Below, piece by piece: positions 48,990-57,128 of a DNA stretch of 64,000 bases. Origin of the DNA: Claveliimonas intestinigallinarum (GTDB lineage: Bacteria > Bacillota > Clostridia > Lachnospirales > Lachnospiraceae); contig DXED01000039.1 in the NCBI GenBank assembly GCA_019115145.1, forward strand, positions 4,858 to 68,857, written 5' to 3'. Both the position numbers and the translations under genes were made by a program. A model generated the notes under the pieces. That model was given only the letters and a program-made list of their open reading frames with translations. It did not search any database and was not told the origin of the DNA. Each line of letters opens with the position of its first letter. The first letter of the stretch is position 1.

Positions 48990-49772
48990 ATGACAAGGAA
49001 GAAAGAACAGGTACAGATCATCTCCCAGGAGCAGCTTGCGGAGGGGATCTTCAGCATGTGGATACAAACGGAGGCGGCGAAGGCAGCAAAGCCCGGGCAG
49101 TTTATATCCATGTATACAAATGACGGGACAAAGCTGCTGCCCCGACCCATCAGCATCTGCGAGATCGACAGAGAAGGCGGCGCGCTGCGGGTGGTGTACC
49201 GGGTGACAGGAGAACATACCGGGACAGAGCAGTTTTCCCGGATGAAGGCAGGGGATAACCTCTTCATTGTTGGCCCCCTTGGAAACGGCTTCCCGCTGGA
49301 AAGGGCAAAAGGGAAAAAGGCCTTCCTCATGGGCGGCGGCATCGGCGTGCCTCCCATCCTGGAGCTGGCAAAGGAGCTGGACTGTGGGAAAAAGCAGATC
49401 ATTGCCGGGTACAGGGACGCGCAGACCTTCCTGCGGGAGGAATTTGAAAAGAGCGGAGAGCTCTACATCTCCACAGAGGACGGAAGCGAGGGCGTGAAGG
49501 GAAACGTGCTGGACGCGGTGCGGGAGCTCGGCCTGGAGGCGGATATCATCTACGCCTGCGGCCCTACACCCATGCTCCGGGCGATCAAGCAGTACGCGCA
49601 GGAAAGGGGAACCGAGTGTTACATTTCCCTGGAGGAGAGGATGGCCTGCGGCATCGGCGCCTGTCTCGGGTGCGTGTGCCAGACAAAGGAGAAGGACGCC
49701 CACAGTAATGTGAACAATAAAAGGATCTGCAAGGACGGACCGGTCTTTTTAGCGACGGAGGTGGAGATCTGA
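48990..49772 (+). CDS. pyrK: Dihydroorotate dehydrogenase electron-transfer subunit
   Basis: FAD and [2Fe-2S] subunit that passes electrons from PyrD to NAD. 260 residues, ferredoxin-reductase type: FAD-binding LLPRPISICEI, NAD-binding GGGIGVPPILELA and YACGPTPML, and the cluster ligands CGIGACLGCVCQTK plus the later Cys in RICKDGP. RBS AGAAGGAAAAAG before ATG 48990. Its stop shares one base with the pyrD ATG (TGATG). Confidence 0.97.
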   Translation: MTRKKEQVQIISQEQLAEGIFSMWIQTEAAKAAKPGQFISMYTNDGTKLLPRPISICEIDREGGALRVVYRVTGEHTGTEQFSRMKAGDNLFIVGPLGNGFPLERAKGKKAFLMGGGIGVPPILELAKELDCGKKQIIAGYRDAQTFLREEFEKSGELYISTEDGSEGVKGNVLDAVRELGLEADIIYACGPTPMLRAIKQYAQERGTECYISLEERMACGIGACLGCVCQTKEKDAHSNVNNKRICKDGPVFLATEVEI

Positions 49773-50674
49773 TGGACATGAGAGTAAATATAGCGGGTGT
49801 AGAGTGGAAGAACCCGGTGACCGTGGCTTCCGGCACCTTTGGTTCCGGTGAAGAGTTTTCAGAATTCGTGGATCTGAACCGTCTGGGAGCTGTGACCACA
49901 AAGGGCGTGGCAAACGTGCCCTGGAGCGGCAACCCGACGCCCCGTGTGGCGGAAGTGTACGGCGGTATGATGAACGCCATCGGCCTGCAGAACCCGGGGA
50001 TTGAGCTGTTCTGCCAGAGGGATATCCCCTATCTGAAGCAGTTTGATACAAAGATCATCGTGAATGTGTGCGGCCACGCGCCGGAGGAGTACCTGGCAGT
50101 GGTGGAGCGGCTTCAGGACGAGCCCATCGACATGATGGAGATCAACATCTCCTGCCCCAATGTGAACGCGGGATTTCTGGCCTTCGGGCAGGATGCGGGA
50201 CATGTGGAGGAGCTGACAGCGCAGATCAAAAAGATCGCAAAGCAGCCGGTGATCATGAAGCTGACTCCCAATGTGACGGATATCACAGAGATTGCGAAGG
50301 CGGCGGAGGCGGGCGGCGCGGATGCCATCTCTCTTATCAACACACTGACCGGTATGAAGATCGACATCAACCGCAGGACATTCGCCCTGGCCAATAAGAC
50401 CGGCGGCGTGTCCGGCCCGGCAGTCCACCCCATTGCCGTGCGCATGGTGTACCAGGCGGCCCAGGCAGTCCGCATCCCCATCATCGGTATGGGAGGCATT
50501 GCCACGGCGGAGGATGCCATCGAGATGATCCTGGCCGGGGCCAGCGCCGTGTCGGTGGGGACAGCCAACTTCCACGACCCGGCCGTGACCTTGAAGGTCA
50601 TTGACGGCATCGGGAAGTATATGGAGAAGTATGGCTTTGAGACCGTGAAGGACATGGTGGGAGCTGTGAGATAG
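49772..50674 (+). CDS. pyrD: Dihydroorotate dehydrogenase, class 1B catalytic subunit
   Basis: Oxidises dihydroorotate to orotate with FMN, as a heterotetramer with PyrK. 300 residues. N-terminal NPVTVASGTFGSG, VTTKGVA, catalytic cysteine in MEINISCPNVNAG (about residue 130), KLTPNVTD, SLINTLTGMKID, and the FMN phosphate loops GMGGIATAEDAIE and ASAVSVGTANF. Translational coupling to pyrK confirms the class 1B assignment. pyrB/pyrI and carbamoyl phosphate synthase are not in the window. Confidence 0.97.
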   Translation: MDMRVNIAGVEWKNPVTVASGTFGSGEEFSEFVDLNRLGAVTTKGVANVPWSGNPTPRVAEVYGGMMNAIGLQNPGIELFCQRDIPYLKQFDTKIIVNVCGHAPEEYLAVVERLQDEPIDMMEINISCPNVNAGFLAFGQDAGHVEELTAQIKKIAKQPVIMKLTPNVTDITEIAKAAEAGGADAISLINTLTGMKIDINRRTFALANKTGGVSGPAVHPIAVRMVYQAAQAVRIPIIGMGGIATAEDAIEMILAGASAVSVGTANFHDPAVTLKVIDGIGKYMEKYGFETVKDMVGAVR

Positions 50675-50701
50675 AAGGCAGTCGGCGAGGCGGCCCGGCA
50701 G

Positions 50702-50797
50702 ATGGTAAAGGTGATCCTGGAAAAATATATTCCTGTATTCGCAGAGCTGCGGGAGAGGATAGAGAAGGATTACGGGGAGCTTGTTTCGGACCTCTGA
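50702..50797 (+). CDS. Doubtful 31-codon ORF after pyrD
   Basis: M-V-K-V-I-L-E-K-Y-I-P-V-F-A-E-L then a charged helix, ending L-V-S-D-L. The frame stays open for nine codons upstream of ATG 50702 (reading K-A-V-G-E-A-A-R-Q). The sequence has coding-like composition but no Shine-Dalgarno, so it may be the remnant of a longer gene. I do not recognise it. Confidence 0.3.
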   Translation: MVKVILEKYIPVFAELRERIEKDYGELVSDL

Positions 50798-50838
50798 GAA
50801 TATGTGCAGTGCAGAGCAAGCGCGGTGTAAAAAATAAA

Positions 50839-50895
50839 AACAGTTCCGTAATATGCGTATGATCGGGAGAGCATATTGCGGAGCTGTTTTTGTTT
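50839..50895 (+). terminator. Terminator of the pyrCFKD operon
   Basis: 18-bp stem with G-T pairs (AACAGTTCCGTAATATGC with GCATATTGCGGAGCTGTT) and a 14-base loop, then TTTTTGTTTG. Confidence 0.88.
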
Positions 50896-50931
50896 GAGAA
50901 ACAGGATAGAGATATTGCCCCAACAGACCGA

Positions 50932-50960
50932 TTGAAAATACATCCCACCTATGTTAAAAT
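50932..50960 (+). promoter_or_regulatory. Promoter of pyrE
   Basis: TTGAAA at 50932-50937, 17-base spacer, TAAAAT at 50955-50960, between the operon terminator and pyrE. Confidence 0.65.
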
Positions 50961-51013
50961 TGAAAAGAAAAATTCATGTTAAATACTCACAGATCACAGG
51001 AGGCTTTATAGAT

Positions 51014-51694
51014 ATGGAAGGATACAAGCAGGAATTTATCCGTTTTATGGTGGACAGCGATGTGCTGAAATTTGGAGATTTTACTTTGAAGAGCGGGAGA
51101 AAATCTCCCTTTTTCATGAACGCCGGCGCTTACGTGACAGGCTCTCAGTTAAAGAAGCTGGGAGAGTACTACGCAAAGGCTATACACGACAGGTACGGGG
51201 ATGATTTTGACGTTCTCTTCGGGCCTGCCTACAAGGGAATCCCCCTGGCAGTGGTGACAGCCATCGCCTACAGTGAGCTCTACGGAAAAGAGATCCGCTA
51301 CTGCTCAGACCGCAAGGAGGAGAAGGACCACGGCGCGGACAAGGGAAGCTTCCTCGGCAGCAGTCTGAGGGACGGCGACCGGGTTATCATGATCGAGGAT
51401 GTGACTACTTCCGGGAAATCCATGGAGGAGACTGTGCCCAAGGTGAGAGGCGCGGCGGATGTGACCATTGTGGGCCTCATGGTGTCCCTGGACCGGATGG
51501 AGGTCGGAAAGGGTGGCGTGAAGAAGGCCCTGGACGAGGTGAAGGAGCTGTACGGGTTTGACACAGCGGCCATCGTCACCATGGCAGAGGTGGTGGAGTG
51601 CCTCTACAATAAAGAATGTGATGGAAAGGTTGTCATCGACGATACATTAAAGGCGGCTATCGACGCATACTATGAACAGTACGGAGCAAAATAG
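51014..51694 (+). CDS. pyrE: Orotate phosphoribosyltransferase
   Basis: Joins orotate and PRPP to OMP. 226 residues. Substrate loop FGDFTLKSGRKSPFFMNAG, then GPAYKGIPLAV, DRKEEKDHG (flexible loop), and the PRPP-binding signature VIMIEDVTTSGKSMEET (about 130). I chose ATG 51014, 9 bases after CAGGAGGC; the in-frame ATG 50951 lies in the promoter. It has its own promoter although pyrCFKD lie directly upstream, and is followed by a tightly spaced small gene. Confidence 0.96.
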   Translation: MEGYKQEFIRFMVDSDVLKFGDFTLKSGRKSPFFMNAGAYVTGSQLKKLGEYYAKAIHDRYGDDFDVLFGPAYKGIPLAVVTAIAYSELYGKEIRYCSDRKEEKDHGADKGSFLGSSLRDGDRVIMIEDVTTSGKSMEETVPKVRGAADVTIVGLMVSLDRMEVGKGGVKKALDEVKELYGFDTAAIVTMAEVVECLYNKECDGKVVIDDTLKAAIDAYYEQYGAK

Positions 51695-51706
51695 GAGGAA
51701 GTTGCT

Positions 51707-51859
51707 ATGAATGAGAAAGCATACAGATCTATGGCGTTTGCGGGAACCGGAAATATAGCTATCGGCATTGTGATGATCGTGGTGGGCACAGTGGCAGGCA
51801 TCCTGGCCATCATAAGCGGGGCCAGACTCCTGAAGGAGAAAAATGGCCTGATGTTTTAG
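51707..51859 (+). CDS. 50-residue single-pass membrane protein
   Basis: Short gene easily missed by length cut-offs. Start ATG 51707 has an excellent RBS (TAGGAGGAAG) 12 bases after pyrE. The protein is N-E-K-A-Y-R-S-M-A-F at the start, one long hydrophobic helix (NIAIGIVMIVVGTVAGILAI), and a short basic end (GARLLKEKNGLMF). It resembles small membrane proteins of unknown role. Likely cotranscribed with pyrE and the VanZ-like gene. Confidence 0.7.
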   Translation: MNEKAYRSMAFAGTGNIAIGIVMIVVGTVAGILAIISGARLLKEKNGLMF

Positions 51860-51907
51860 AGAAAGCAGTCTGCGCGGCGGACTGAACGGAGGAGTAGAAG
51901 ACAGATT

Positions 51908-52387
51908 TTGAGTTATAAAAAAGGCAGGGGAATACGTATACTGGGGAAGATCCTCTTTATCCTGTATATGGCATTTATCGTGTATTTTCTGCTGTTTTCT
52001 GATCTGTACGGGCGAACTGGCCCGGCCAGCGAGTACCACTACAATCTGGTCCTGTTCCGGGAGATCAGGAGGTTCTGGACGTACAGGCATCAGCTTGGCA
52101 CCTATGCCGTGTTTTCCAATCTCTTTGGAAATGTGCTGATCTTTATGCCTTTTGGGTTTTTCCTGCCTATGGCGAGCCGGTACAGGAGCTTTGCCGCAGC
52201 CGTGCTGTACAGCTTTTCGCTGAGCCTGATGGTGGAGACCTTTCAGCTCTTGACGAAGGTGGGCAGCTTTGACGTGGACGACCTGCTCCTGAACACCATA
52301 GGAGGAGCGGCAGGATACATCATATTTATCATATGCGCAGCGATAAGGAGACACCATGCTTCTAAGAAGAATAAGAGAAGCCATTGA
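51908..52387 (+). CDS. VanZ-like membrane protein
   Basis: 159 residues with four hydrophobic helices and the VanZ pattern: an N-terminal ILYMAFIVYFLLFSDLYGR, then NLFGNVLIFMPFGFFLPM, VETFQLLTKVGSFDVDDLLLNTIGGAAGYI. VanZ-family proteins contribute to low-level teicoplanin resistance in enterococci; general role is unclear. The start is TTG 51908, 13 bases after GGAGGAG, a long spacing; no better in-frame start was seen. Overlaps the next gene by 32 bases. No other van genes are present, so a resistance function should not be assumed. Confidence 0.78.
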   Translation: MSYKKGRGIRILGKILFILYMAFIVYFLLFSDLYGRTGPASEYHYNLVLFREIRRFWTYRHQLGTYAVFSNLFGNVLIFMPFGFFLPMASRYRSFAAAVLYSFSLSLMVETFQLLTKVGSFDVDDLLLNTIGGAAGYIIFIICAAIRRHHASKKNKRSH

Positions 52388-52754
52388 GGAGATGGCGGAG
52401 GGAAGAAAAAAGAAAAAAATTGAAAAAGAAAAGATGAAAAGGCGCAGCCGGAAATACGGACAGGCGCAGCTGAAGCACTCCAGAAGGGGAATAAGAGCCA
52501 CTTTCCTGGCAGTGTGCTGCCTGTTCCTTCTGGTGCTGGCTTTTTCTGCATCATACATAACCAGAGGAGATGTGGGGCTCCTGATCGGCGTCGTAGGTCT
52601 CTTTGCCCTTGTCCTGGCCATCGTCGGTCTGAAGGACGCTGTCCAGGGCTTTAAGGAGCGGGAGAAGAACTACGTGACCTGCAAGGTGGGCGCGGCGTTG
52701 AACGGCCTTCTTCTTCTCGGGCTGATCGCAATATTTTTAAGGGGGCTGTTTTAG
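52356..52754 (+). CDS. Membrane protein of unknown function
   Basis: 132 residues. A strongly charged N-terminal segment of about 40 residues (many Lys/Arg/Glu, e.g. EGRKKKKIEKEKMKRRSRK) is followed by three hydrophobic helices. I recognise no named family with certainty. ATG 52356 lies inside the VanZ-like gene with AAGGAGAC upstream, and the stop codon abuts the ATG of the M29 peptidase gene, so the three genes are coupled. Confidence 0.7.
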   Translation: MLLRRIREAIEEMAEGRKKKKIEKEKMKRRSRKYGQAQLKHSRRGIRATFLAVCCLFLLVLAFSASYITRGDVGLLIGVVGLFALVLAIVGLKDAVQGFKEREKNYVTCKVGAALNGLLLLGLIAIFLRGLF

Positions 52755-54812
52755 ATGGCAGAGCTGACAGAAGAAAGATATGAACTTGCAATAGAAAGAA
52801 TTTCGCAGATCCCGGATGAGAGGGCGGCAGGAGAGAGGTTCCGGCCCTGGTTCCGGCGCACTGCGGAATTTATTCTTTTATTGGACAGATTTTACCGATG
52901 CGTCCGGTCCGGGGAATACCGGAGATCCTCTCTGGAGGAGCTGAAGGAGTGGAATAGGCGGCTGTACGAGGACATTTTGCCGGAAAATTACGGGACCAGC
53001 TTTGGAAATCCAGCCTGGGCAGTGGACCAGCTGGGGGAGGAGTACGGCCAGATATTAAGCTTTCTCTACGCTGAGATACGAGGCGGCATCCCCTACGCGG
53101 CGGAGGAGAAGACGGAGTATCTGGATATTCTGTACGAGCTCTTCATTGAGATTTACAACTGCTTTGAGGAGGAAGAGGAGCCGTCGGTGCACACCCTGCG
53201 GGACATCATTTACTGGTATGCCAGCGACTACTGCGATGTGTTCGTGGCGGATCGGATCTTGGACCAGATCGACCCGGAGAAGACATTTGCCCTGGATATC
53301 ATAGAGGGCAGCGCTCTGTCAGACCCCAGATACCTCTATTTCTTCGGGGAGTATGTAAGTGAAAATGAGCTGGGGACGGCCGCGTATCTGGCCTCCCTGC
53401 CGGAGGAGACCATCCGCAGGATGGCGGACGTGTACACAGAGGGCTACCGGGTGGGCTTTGTCAACACGGGAAAGGATCTGTCAAAGAAGAGTACAGTCAA
53501 CATTCGCTACACCCTGGGATTTGAACGGGTGGTGAAAATGGCGGTGGAGAATTTCGCCCGGATGGGGCTTTCGCCGGTGATCTACAGGGCGGCAGCCAGC
53601 GCTCTGACAAAGAGAGGAGCCGGGCGTGTGGGCTACCACGGCGGCATTCCCAACATGCAGTACGACTATGACCACAGGAATGACCAGGGCCTTTTCTTCA
53701 ACAAGCGTTTTATGGAGAGAAAGCTGGAGGTTATGCACACCTTCTATGAGAGAAATAAAAAGCTGGCCCTGGGACTTGCCGGGCCGGCCGTCATGGAGAC
53801 CTTTGGTGAGAAGCCCTTTGCGCCGGAGCCAAAGCAGGAGGCGGTGGCGCTGACGGCCAAGCAGGAGGAGCTGATGCTCCTCTACGACAGCCGTTCCTCC
53901 CAGATGACCAACCAGTACATCCCGGGGGATGAGAGGAGCTTCACCATCATCGCCTGGCCGGTTCCTGAGATTGGGGAGAAGTATCCGGAGATTTTTGACG
54001 AGGTGATCCGGATCAATACCCTGGACGCAGAGCTCTACGGAAAGGTTCAGCAAACGCTCATCAATGCCCTGGACCAGGGAGAGTATGTGCGCATCCTCGG
54101 CAGAGGCGGCAACAGGACGGACATGACCGTGCAGCTCTTTCGGCTTAAGGATCCTGCAAAGGAGACCATCTTTGAAAACTGCGTGGCGGATGTGAACATC
54201 CCTGTGGGGGAGGTCTTTACCTCCCCGGTGCTGGAGGGCACCCGGGGTACGCTCCACGTCAGCCATGTGTACCTGAATGGCCTGCAGTTCAAAGACCTGG
54301 AGCTGACCTTTGAGGATGGCATGATTACCGGCTACCGGTGCGGGAACTTTGCGGACGAGGAGGAGGGGAAGAAGTATATCTATGACAACATCCTTTTCCG
54401 GCACGAGACTCTGCCCCTGGGAGAGTTTGCCATCGGAACCAACACCACAGCCTATGTGACGGCCAGAAAATATGGCATCGGGGACAAGATGCCCATTCTC
54501 ATCGCTGAGAAGACAGGCCCTCACTTTGCGGTGGGCGACACCTGCTACAGCTGGGCGGAGGATATCAAAGTGTACAACCCGGACGGCAAGGAGATCGTGG
54601 CCAGGGACAACTCGGTGTCTGCGCTGCGCAGGGAGGACGTGTCAAAGGCTTACTTCCACTGTCATACGGACATCACTATACCCTATGAGGAGCTGGGCCG
54701 GATCGCGGTGGTGACAGGGGACGGACGGGAGATTTCCCTCATCGAAAATGGAGAATTTGTGCTTCCCGGCACAGAGATTTTAAATGAACCATTGAAAAAT
54801 ACGAATAAATAA
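52755..54812 (+). CDS. M29-type aminopeptidase with a large N-terminal extension
   Basis: 685 residues, while M29 aminopeptidases have about 410. The C-terminal part from about residue 225 matches M29 (PF02073): GRGGNRTDMTVQL, then metal ligands in VNIPVGEVFTSP (Glu), LGEFAIGTNTTAY (Glu), KTGPHFAVGDTCYSW (His, Tyr) and FHCHTDITIPYEEL (His, Asp), all present. The N-terminal roughly 225 residues are an acidic helical region without a recognised domain (RRTAEFILLLDRFYRC, IIYWYASDYCDVFVAD). Cytoplasmic; probably removes N-terminal residues from peptides. Starts directly at the preceding stop codon. Confidence 0.85.
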   Translation: MAELTEERYELAIERISQIPDERAAGERFRPWFRRTAEFILLLDRFYRCVRSGEYRRSSLEELKEWNRRLYEDILPENYGTSFGNPAWAVDQLGEEYGQILSFLYAEIRGGIPYAAEEKTEYLDILYELFIEIYNCFEEEEEPSVHTLRDIIYWYASDYCDVFVADRILDQIDPEKTFALDIIEGSALSDPRYLYFFGEYVSENELGTAAYLASLPEETIRRMADVYTEGYRVGFVNTGKDLSKKSTVNIRYTLGFERVVKMAVENFARMGLSPVIYRAAASALTKRGAGRVGYHGGIPNMQYDYDHRNDQGLFFNKRFMERKLEVMHTFYERNKKLALGLAGPAVMETFGEKPFAPEPKQEAVALTAKQEELMLLYDSRSSQMTNQYIPGDERSFTIIAWPVPEIGEKYPEIFDEVIRINTLDAELYGKVQQTLINALDQGEYVRILGRGGNRTDMTVQLFRLKDPAKETIFENCVADVNIPVGEVFTSPVLEGTRGTLHVSHVYLNGLQFKDLELTFEDGMITGYRCGNFADEEEGKKYIYDNILFRHETLPLGEFAIGTNTTAYVTARKYGIGDKMPILIAEKTGPHFAVGDTCYSWAEDIKVYNPDGKEIVARDNSVSALRREDVSKAYFHCHTDITIPYEELGRIAVVTGDGREISLIENGEFVLPGTEILNEPLKNTNK

Positions 54813-54820
54813 GCTATGAT
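54792..54820 (+). promoter_or_regulatory. Promoter of the purEMND operon
   Basis: TTGAAA at 54792-54797, 17-base spacer, TATGAT at 54815-54820; the -35 and spacer lie in the last codons of the M29 gene. The spacer contains ACGAATA (54801), the half-site seen in front of the purO-like gene. Confidence 0.6.
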
Positions 54821-54876
54821 TTATCTGCAAAACTTATAAATAAGCGGAAATCATACAAGCGGAAAGGATGGAAACT

Positions 54877-55389
54877 ATGCCAAAAGTAGGAATTGTAATG
54901 GGCAGTGACTCTGACATGAAGGTCATGAGCAAGGCTGCCGATATGCTGGAAAAACTGGGGATCGAGTATGAGATGACGATCATCTCCGCTCACAGGGAGC
55001 CGGATGTGTTCTTTGAGTACGCAAAGAGCGCGGAGGAGAAGGACTTTAAGGTGATCATCGCGGGAGCAGGCATGGCTGCCCATCTGCCGGGTATGTGCGC
55101 CGCCATTTTCCCCATGCCGGTTATCGGCGTGCCCATGTCAGGAAAGAACCTGGCCGGAGAGGACGCGCTTTTTTCAATCGTACAGATGCCGCCTGGAATT
55201 CCGGTCGCCACAGTGGCCATTGACGGCGGCATGAACGCGGCCGTTCTGGCAGCCAAAATCCTGGCAACCTCCGACGCGGCTCTCCTTGACAGGCTGAAGG
55301 CCTACACCCAGGAGATGAAGGAGACTGTGCAGGCGAAGGCGGCGAAGCTGGACGAGCTGGGATATAAAGAGTATCTCAAGCAGATGTAG
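54877..55389 (+). CDS. purE: N5-CAIR mutase
   Basis: Carboxylates AIR derivative in purine synthesis (class I PurE, used together with PurK). 170 residues: GIVMGSDSDMKVM (phosphate site), IISAHREPD with the catalytic histidine, GAGMAAHLPGMCA, PVIGVPMSG, and GIPVATVAIDGGMNAA. ATG 54877 with AAAGGA at 54863-54868 is preferred to ATG 54868, which overlaps the RBS. No purK gene is in the window. Confidence 0.96.
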   Translation: MPKVGIVMGSDSDMKVMSKAADMLEKLGIEYEMTIISAHREPDVFFEYAKSAEEKDFKVIIAGAGMAAHLPGMCAAIFPMPVIGVPMSGKNLAGEDALFSIVQMPPGIPVATVAIDGGMNAAVLAAKILATSDAALLDRLKAYTQEMKETVQAKAAKLDELGYKEYLKQM

Positions 55390-55431
55390 ATACCGGGGAT
55401 ACAGATATCGGGAGAGACAGATACCGGAGTA
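55386..55431 (+). repeat. Three imperfect 14-16 base repeats between purE and purM
   Basis: Units around AGATACCGG / AGATATCGG / AGATACCGG starting near 55387, 55403 and 55419. They lie in the 70-base gap between the two coding regions. Not a CRISPR: too short and without spacers. Confidence 0.45.
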
Positions 55432-55459
55432 TCATAGAAACGATTACAAGGAGAAGAGT

Positions 55460-56485
55460 ATGGATTACAAGAATGCTGGTGTAGATATTGAGGCGGGTTA
55501 CAGATCCGTGGAACTGATGAAGGAGCATGTAAAGAAGACCATGCGCCCCGAGGTGCTGGGAGGCTTAGGCGGTTTTTCCGGCGCCTTCTCTCTTAGCAAG
55601 ATCAAGGAGATGGAGGACCCGGTCCTCCTGTCCGGCACAGACGGATGCGGCACCAAGGTGAAGCTGGCCATGATCCTGGACAAGCACGACACCATCGGTA
55701 TCGACGCGGTGGCTATGTGTGTCAACGACATTGCCTGCGCGGGCGGGGAGCCTCTGTTCTTCCTGGACTACATTGCCTGCGGCAAGAATTATCCTGAGAA
55801 GATCGCCTCCATCGTAAAGGGAGTGGCGGAGGGGTGCCTTCAGTCTGAGGCGGCCCTCATTGGCGGCGAGACAGCGGAGCATCCCGGGCTGATGCCTGAG
55901 GACGACTACGACCTGGCTGGATTTGCGGTGGGTGTCTGCGACAGAAAGGACATGATCACAGGGGAGGATCTGGCAGAGGGCGACGTGCTCATCGGCATGG
56001 CCTCTTCCGGCGTGCACAGCAACGGATTTTCCCTTGTGCGCAAGGTGTTTGACATGACAAGGAAGTCCCTGGATACATACTATGACGAGCTTGGAAAAAC
56101 TCTGGGAGAGGCGCTTCTGGCTCCAACCAGGATCTATGTGAAGGCCCTCAAGAGTGTGAAAAACGCGGGCGTGCGGGTGAAGGCCTGCAGCCACATCACA
56201 GGCGGCGGCTTCTACGAGAATGTGCCCCGCATGCTGAAGGATGGAACCCACGCGGTCATCGAGAAGGGCAGCTATCCGGTGCCGCCCATCTTTGACATGC
56301 TGGCAAAGAAGGGCGACGTGGAAGAGCAGATGATGTACAATACATTTAACATGGGGATCGGCATGGTGGTGGCGGTGGACCCGAAGGATGTGGACGCAGC
56401 CATGGAGGCCATGAGAGCAGCGGGAGATACGCCCTATGTGATCGGCCATATCAAGGCCGGAGAAAAAGGAGTCACATTATGCTAA
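55460..56485 (+). CDS. purM: Phosphoribosylformylglycinamidine cyclo-ligase
   Basis: AIR synthetase, closes the imidazole ring with ATP. 341 residues. ATP-site SGTDGCGTKVKLA, VNDIACAGGEPLFFLDY, GGETAEHPG, LIGMASSGVHSNGFSLVRKV, and HITGGGFYENVPRML. RBS AAGGAGAAG before ATG 55460. Overlaps purN by seven bases at its 3' end. Confidence 0.97.
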   Translation: MDYKNAGVDIEAGYRSVELMKEHVKKTMRPEVLGGLGGFSGAFSLSKIKEMEDPVLLSGTDGCGTKVKLAMILDKHDTIGIDAVAMCVNDIACAGGEPLFFLDYIACGKNYPEKIASIVKGVAEGCLQSEAALIGGETAEHPGLMPEDDYDLAGFAVGVCDRKDMITGEDLAEGDVLIGMASSGVHSNGFSLVRKVFDMTRKSLDTYYDELGKTLGEALLAPTRIYVKALKSVKNAGVRVKACSHITGGGFYENVPRMLKDGTHAVIEKGSYPVPPIFDMLAKKGDVEEQMMYNTFNMGIGMVVAVDPKDVDAAMEAMRAAGDTPYVIGHIKAGEKGVTLC

Positions 56486-57102
56486 GAGTACTGGTTCTCG
56501 TGTCCGGCGGCGGGACGAACCTGCAGGCCATCCTGGACGCAGTGGACGAAGGGAGCATCACCAACACCCAGATCGTGGGGGTGATCAGCAACAATAAAAA
56601 CGCCTACGCCCTGACAAGGGCAAAGGAGCACCAGGTGGCGGCTCAGTGCATCTCGCCGAAGGATTTTGCCACGAGAGAGGAATTTAATGAGAAATTTCTG
56701 GAGGCTGTGGACGAGATCGGGCCGGATCTCATTGTTCTGGCGGGATTTCTCGTGGTCATTCCGGCGGAGATGATAGAAAGGTACAGGAACAGGATCATCA
56801 ACATCCATCCCTCACTCATCCCCTCCTTCTGCGGGACAGGCTTCTACGGGCTGAAGGTCCACGAGGCGGCTCTCAAAAGAGGGGTGAAGGTGGTGGGAGC
56901 CACCGTGCACTTTGTGGACGAGGGCACGGACACAGGCCCCATTATCCTGCAGAAGGCCGTGGAGGTGGAGGAGGGGGATACCCCTGAAATCCTCCAGAGA
57001 CGGGTCATGGAGCAGGCGGAGTGGAAGATCCTGCCAAAGGCCATTGACCTGATCGCCAACGGCAGGGTGACAGTGGAAGACAATAGAGTCAGGATCCGGT
57101 AA
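56479..57102 (+). CDS. purN: Phosphoribosylglycinamide formyltransferase, folate-dependent
   Basis: Formylates GAR with 10-formyl-THF. 207 residues: phosphate loop VSGGGTNLQAIL, the catalytic Asn-His in IINIHPSLIPSF (about 105-108) and the catalytic Asp in VDEGTDTGPII. ATG 56479 is inside the end of purM, where AAAAGGAG provides the Shine-Dalgarno. Confidence 0.97.
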   Translation: MLRVLVLVSGGGTNLQAILDAVDEGSITNTQIVGVISNNKNAYALTRAKEHQVAAQCISPKDFATREEFNEKFLEAVDEIGPDLIVLAGFLVVIPAEMIERYRNRIINIHPSLIPSFCGTGFYGLKVHEAALKRGVKVVGATVHFVDEGTDTGPIILQKAVEVEEGDTPEILQRRVMEQAEWKILPKAIDLIANGRVTVEDNRVRIR

Positions 57103-57128
57103 GGGCCGGACAGACAGGAGGAAGACCA

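Noticed and set aside
48011..49402. 463-codon open frame antisense to pyrF/pyrK
   Set aside because: Crosses two certain genes and their gap; no RBS and no recognisable domain.
51908..52387. Glycopeptide-resistance locus
   Set aside because: Only a VanZ-like protein is present; no vanH, vanA/B, vanX or matching regulator is adjacent.
55386..55431. CRISPR repeat array
   Set aside because: Three contiguous imperfect units of about 15 bases without spacers and without cas genes.
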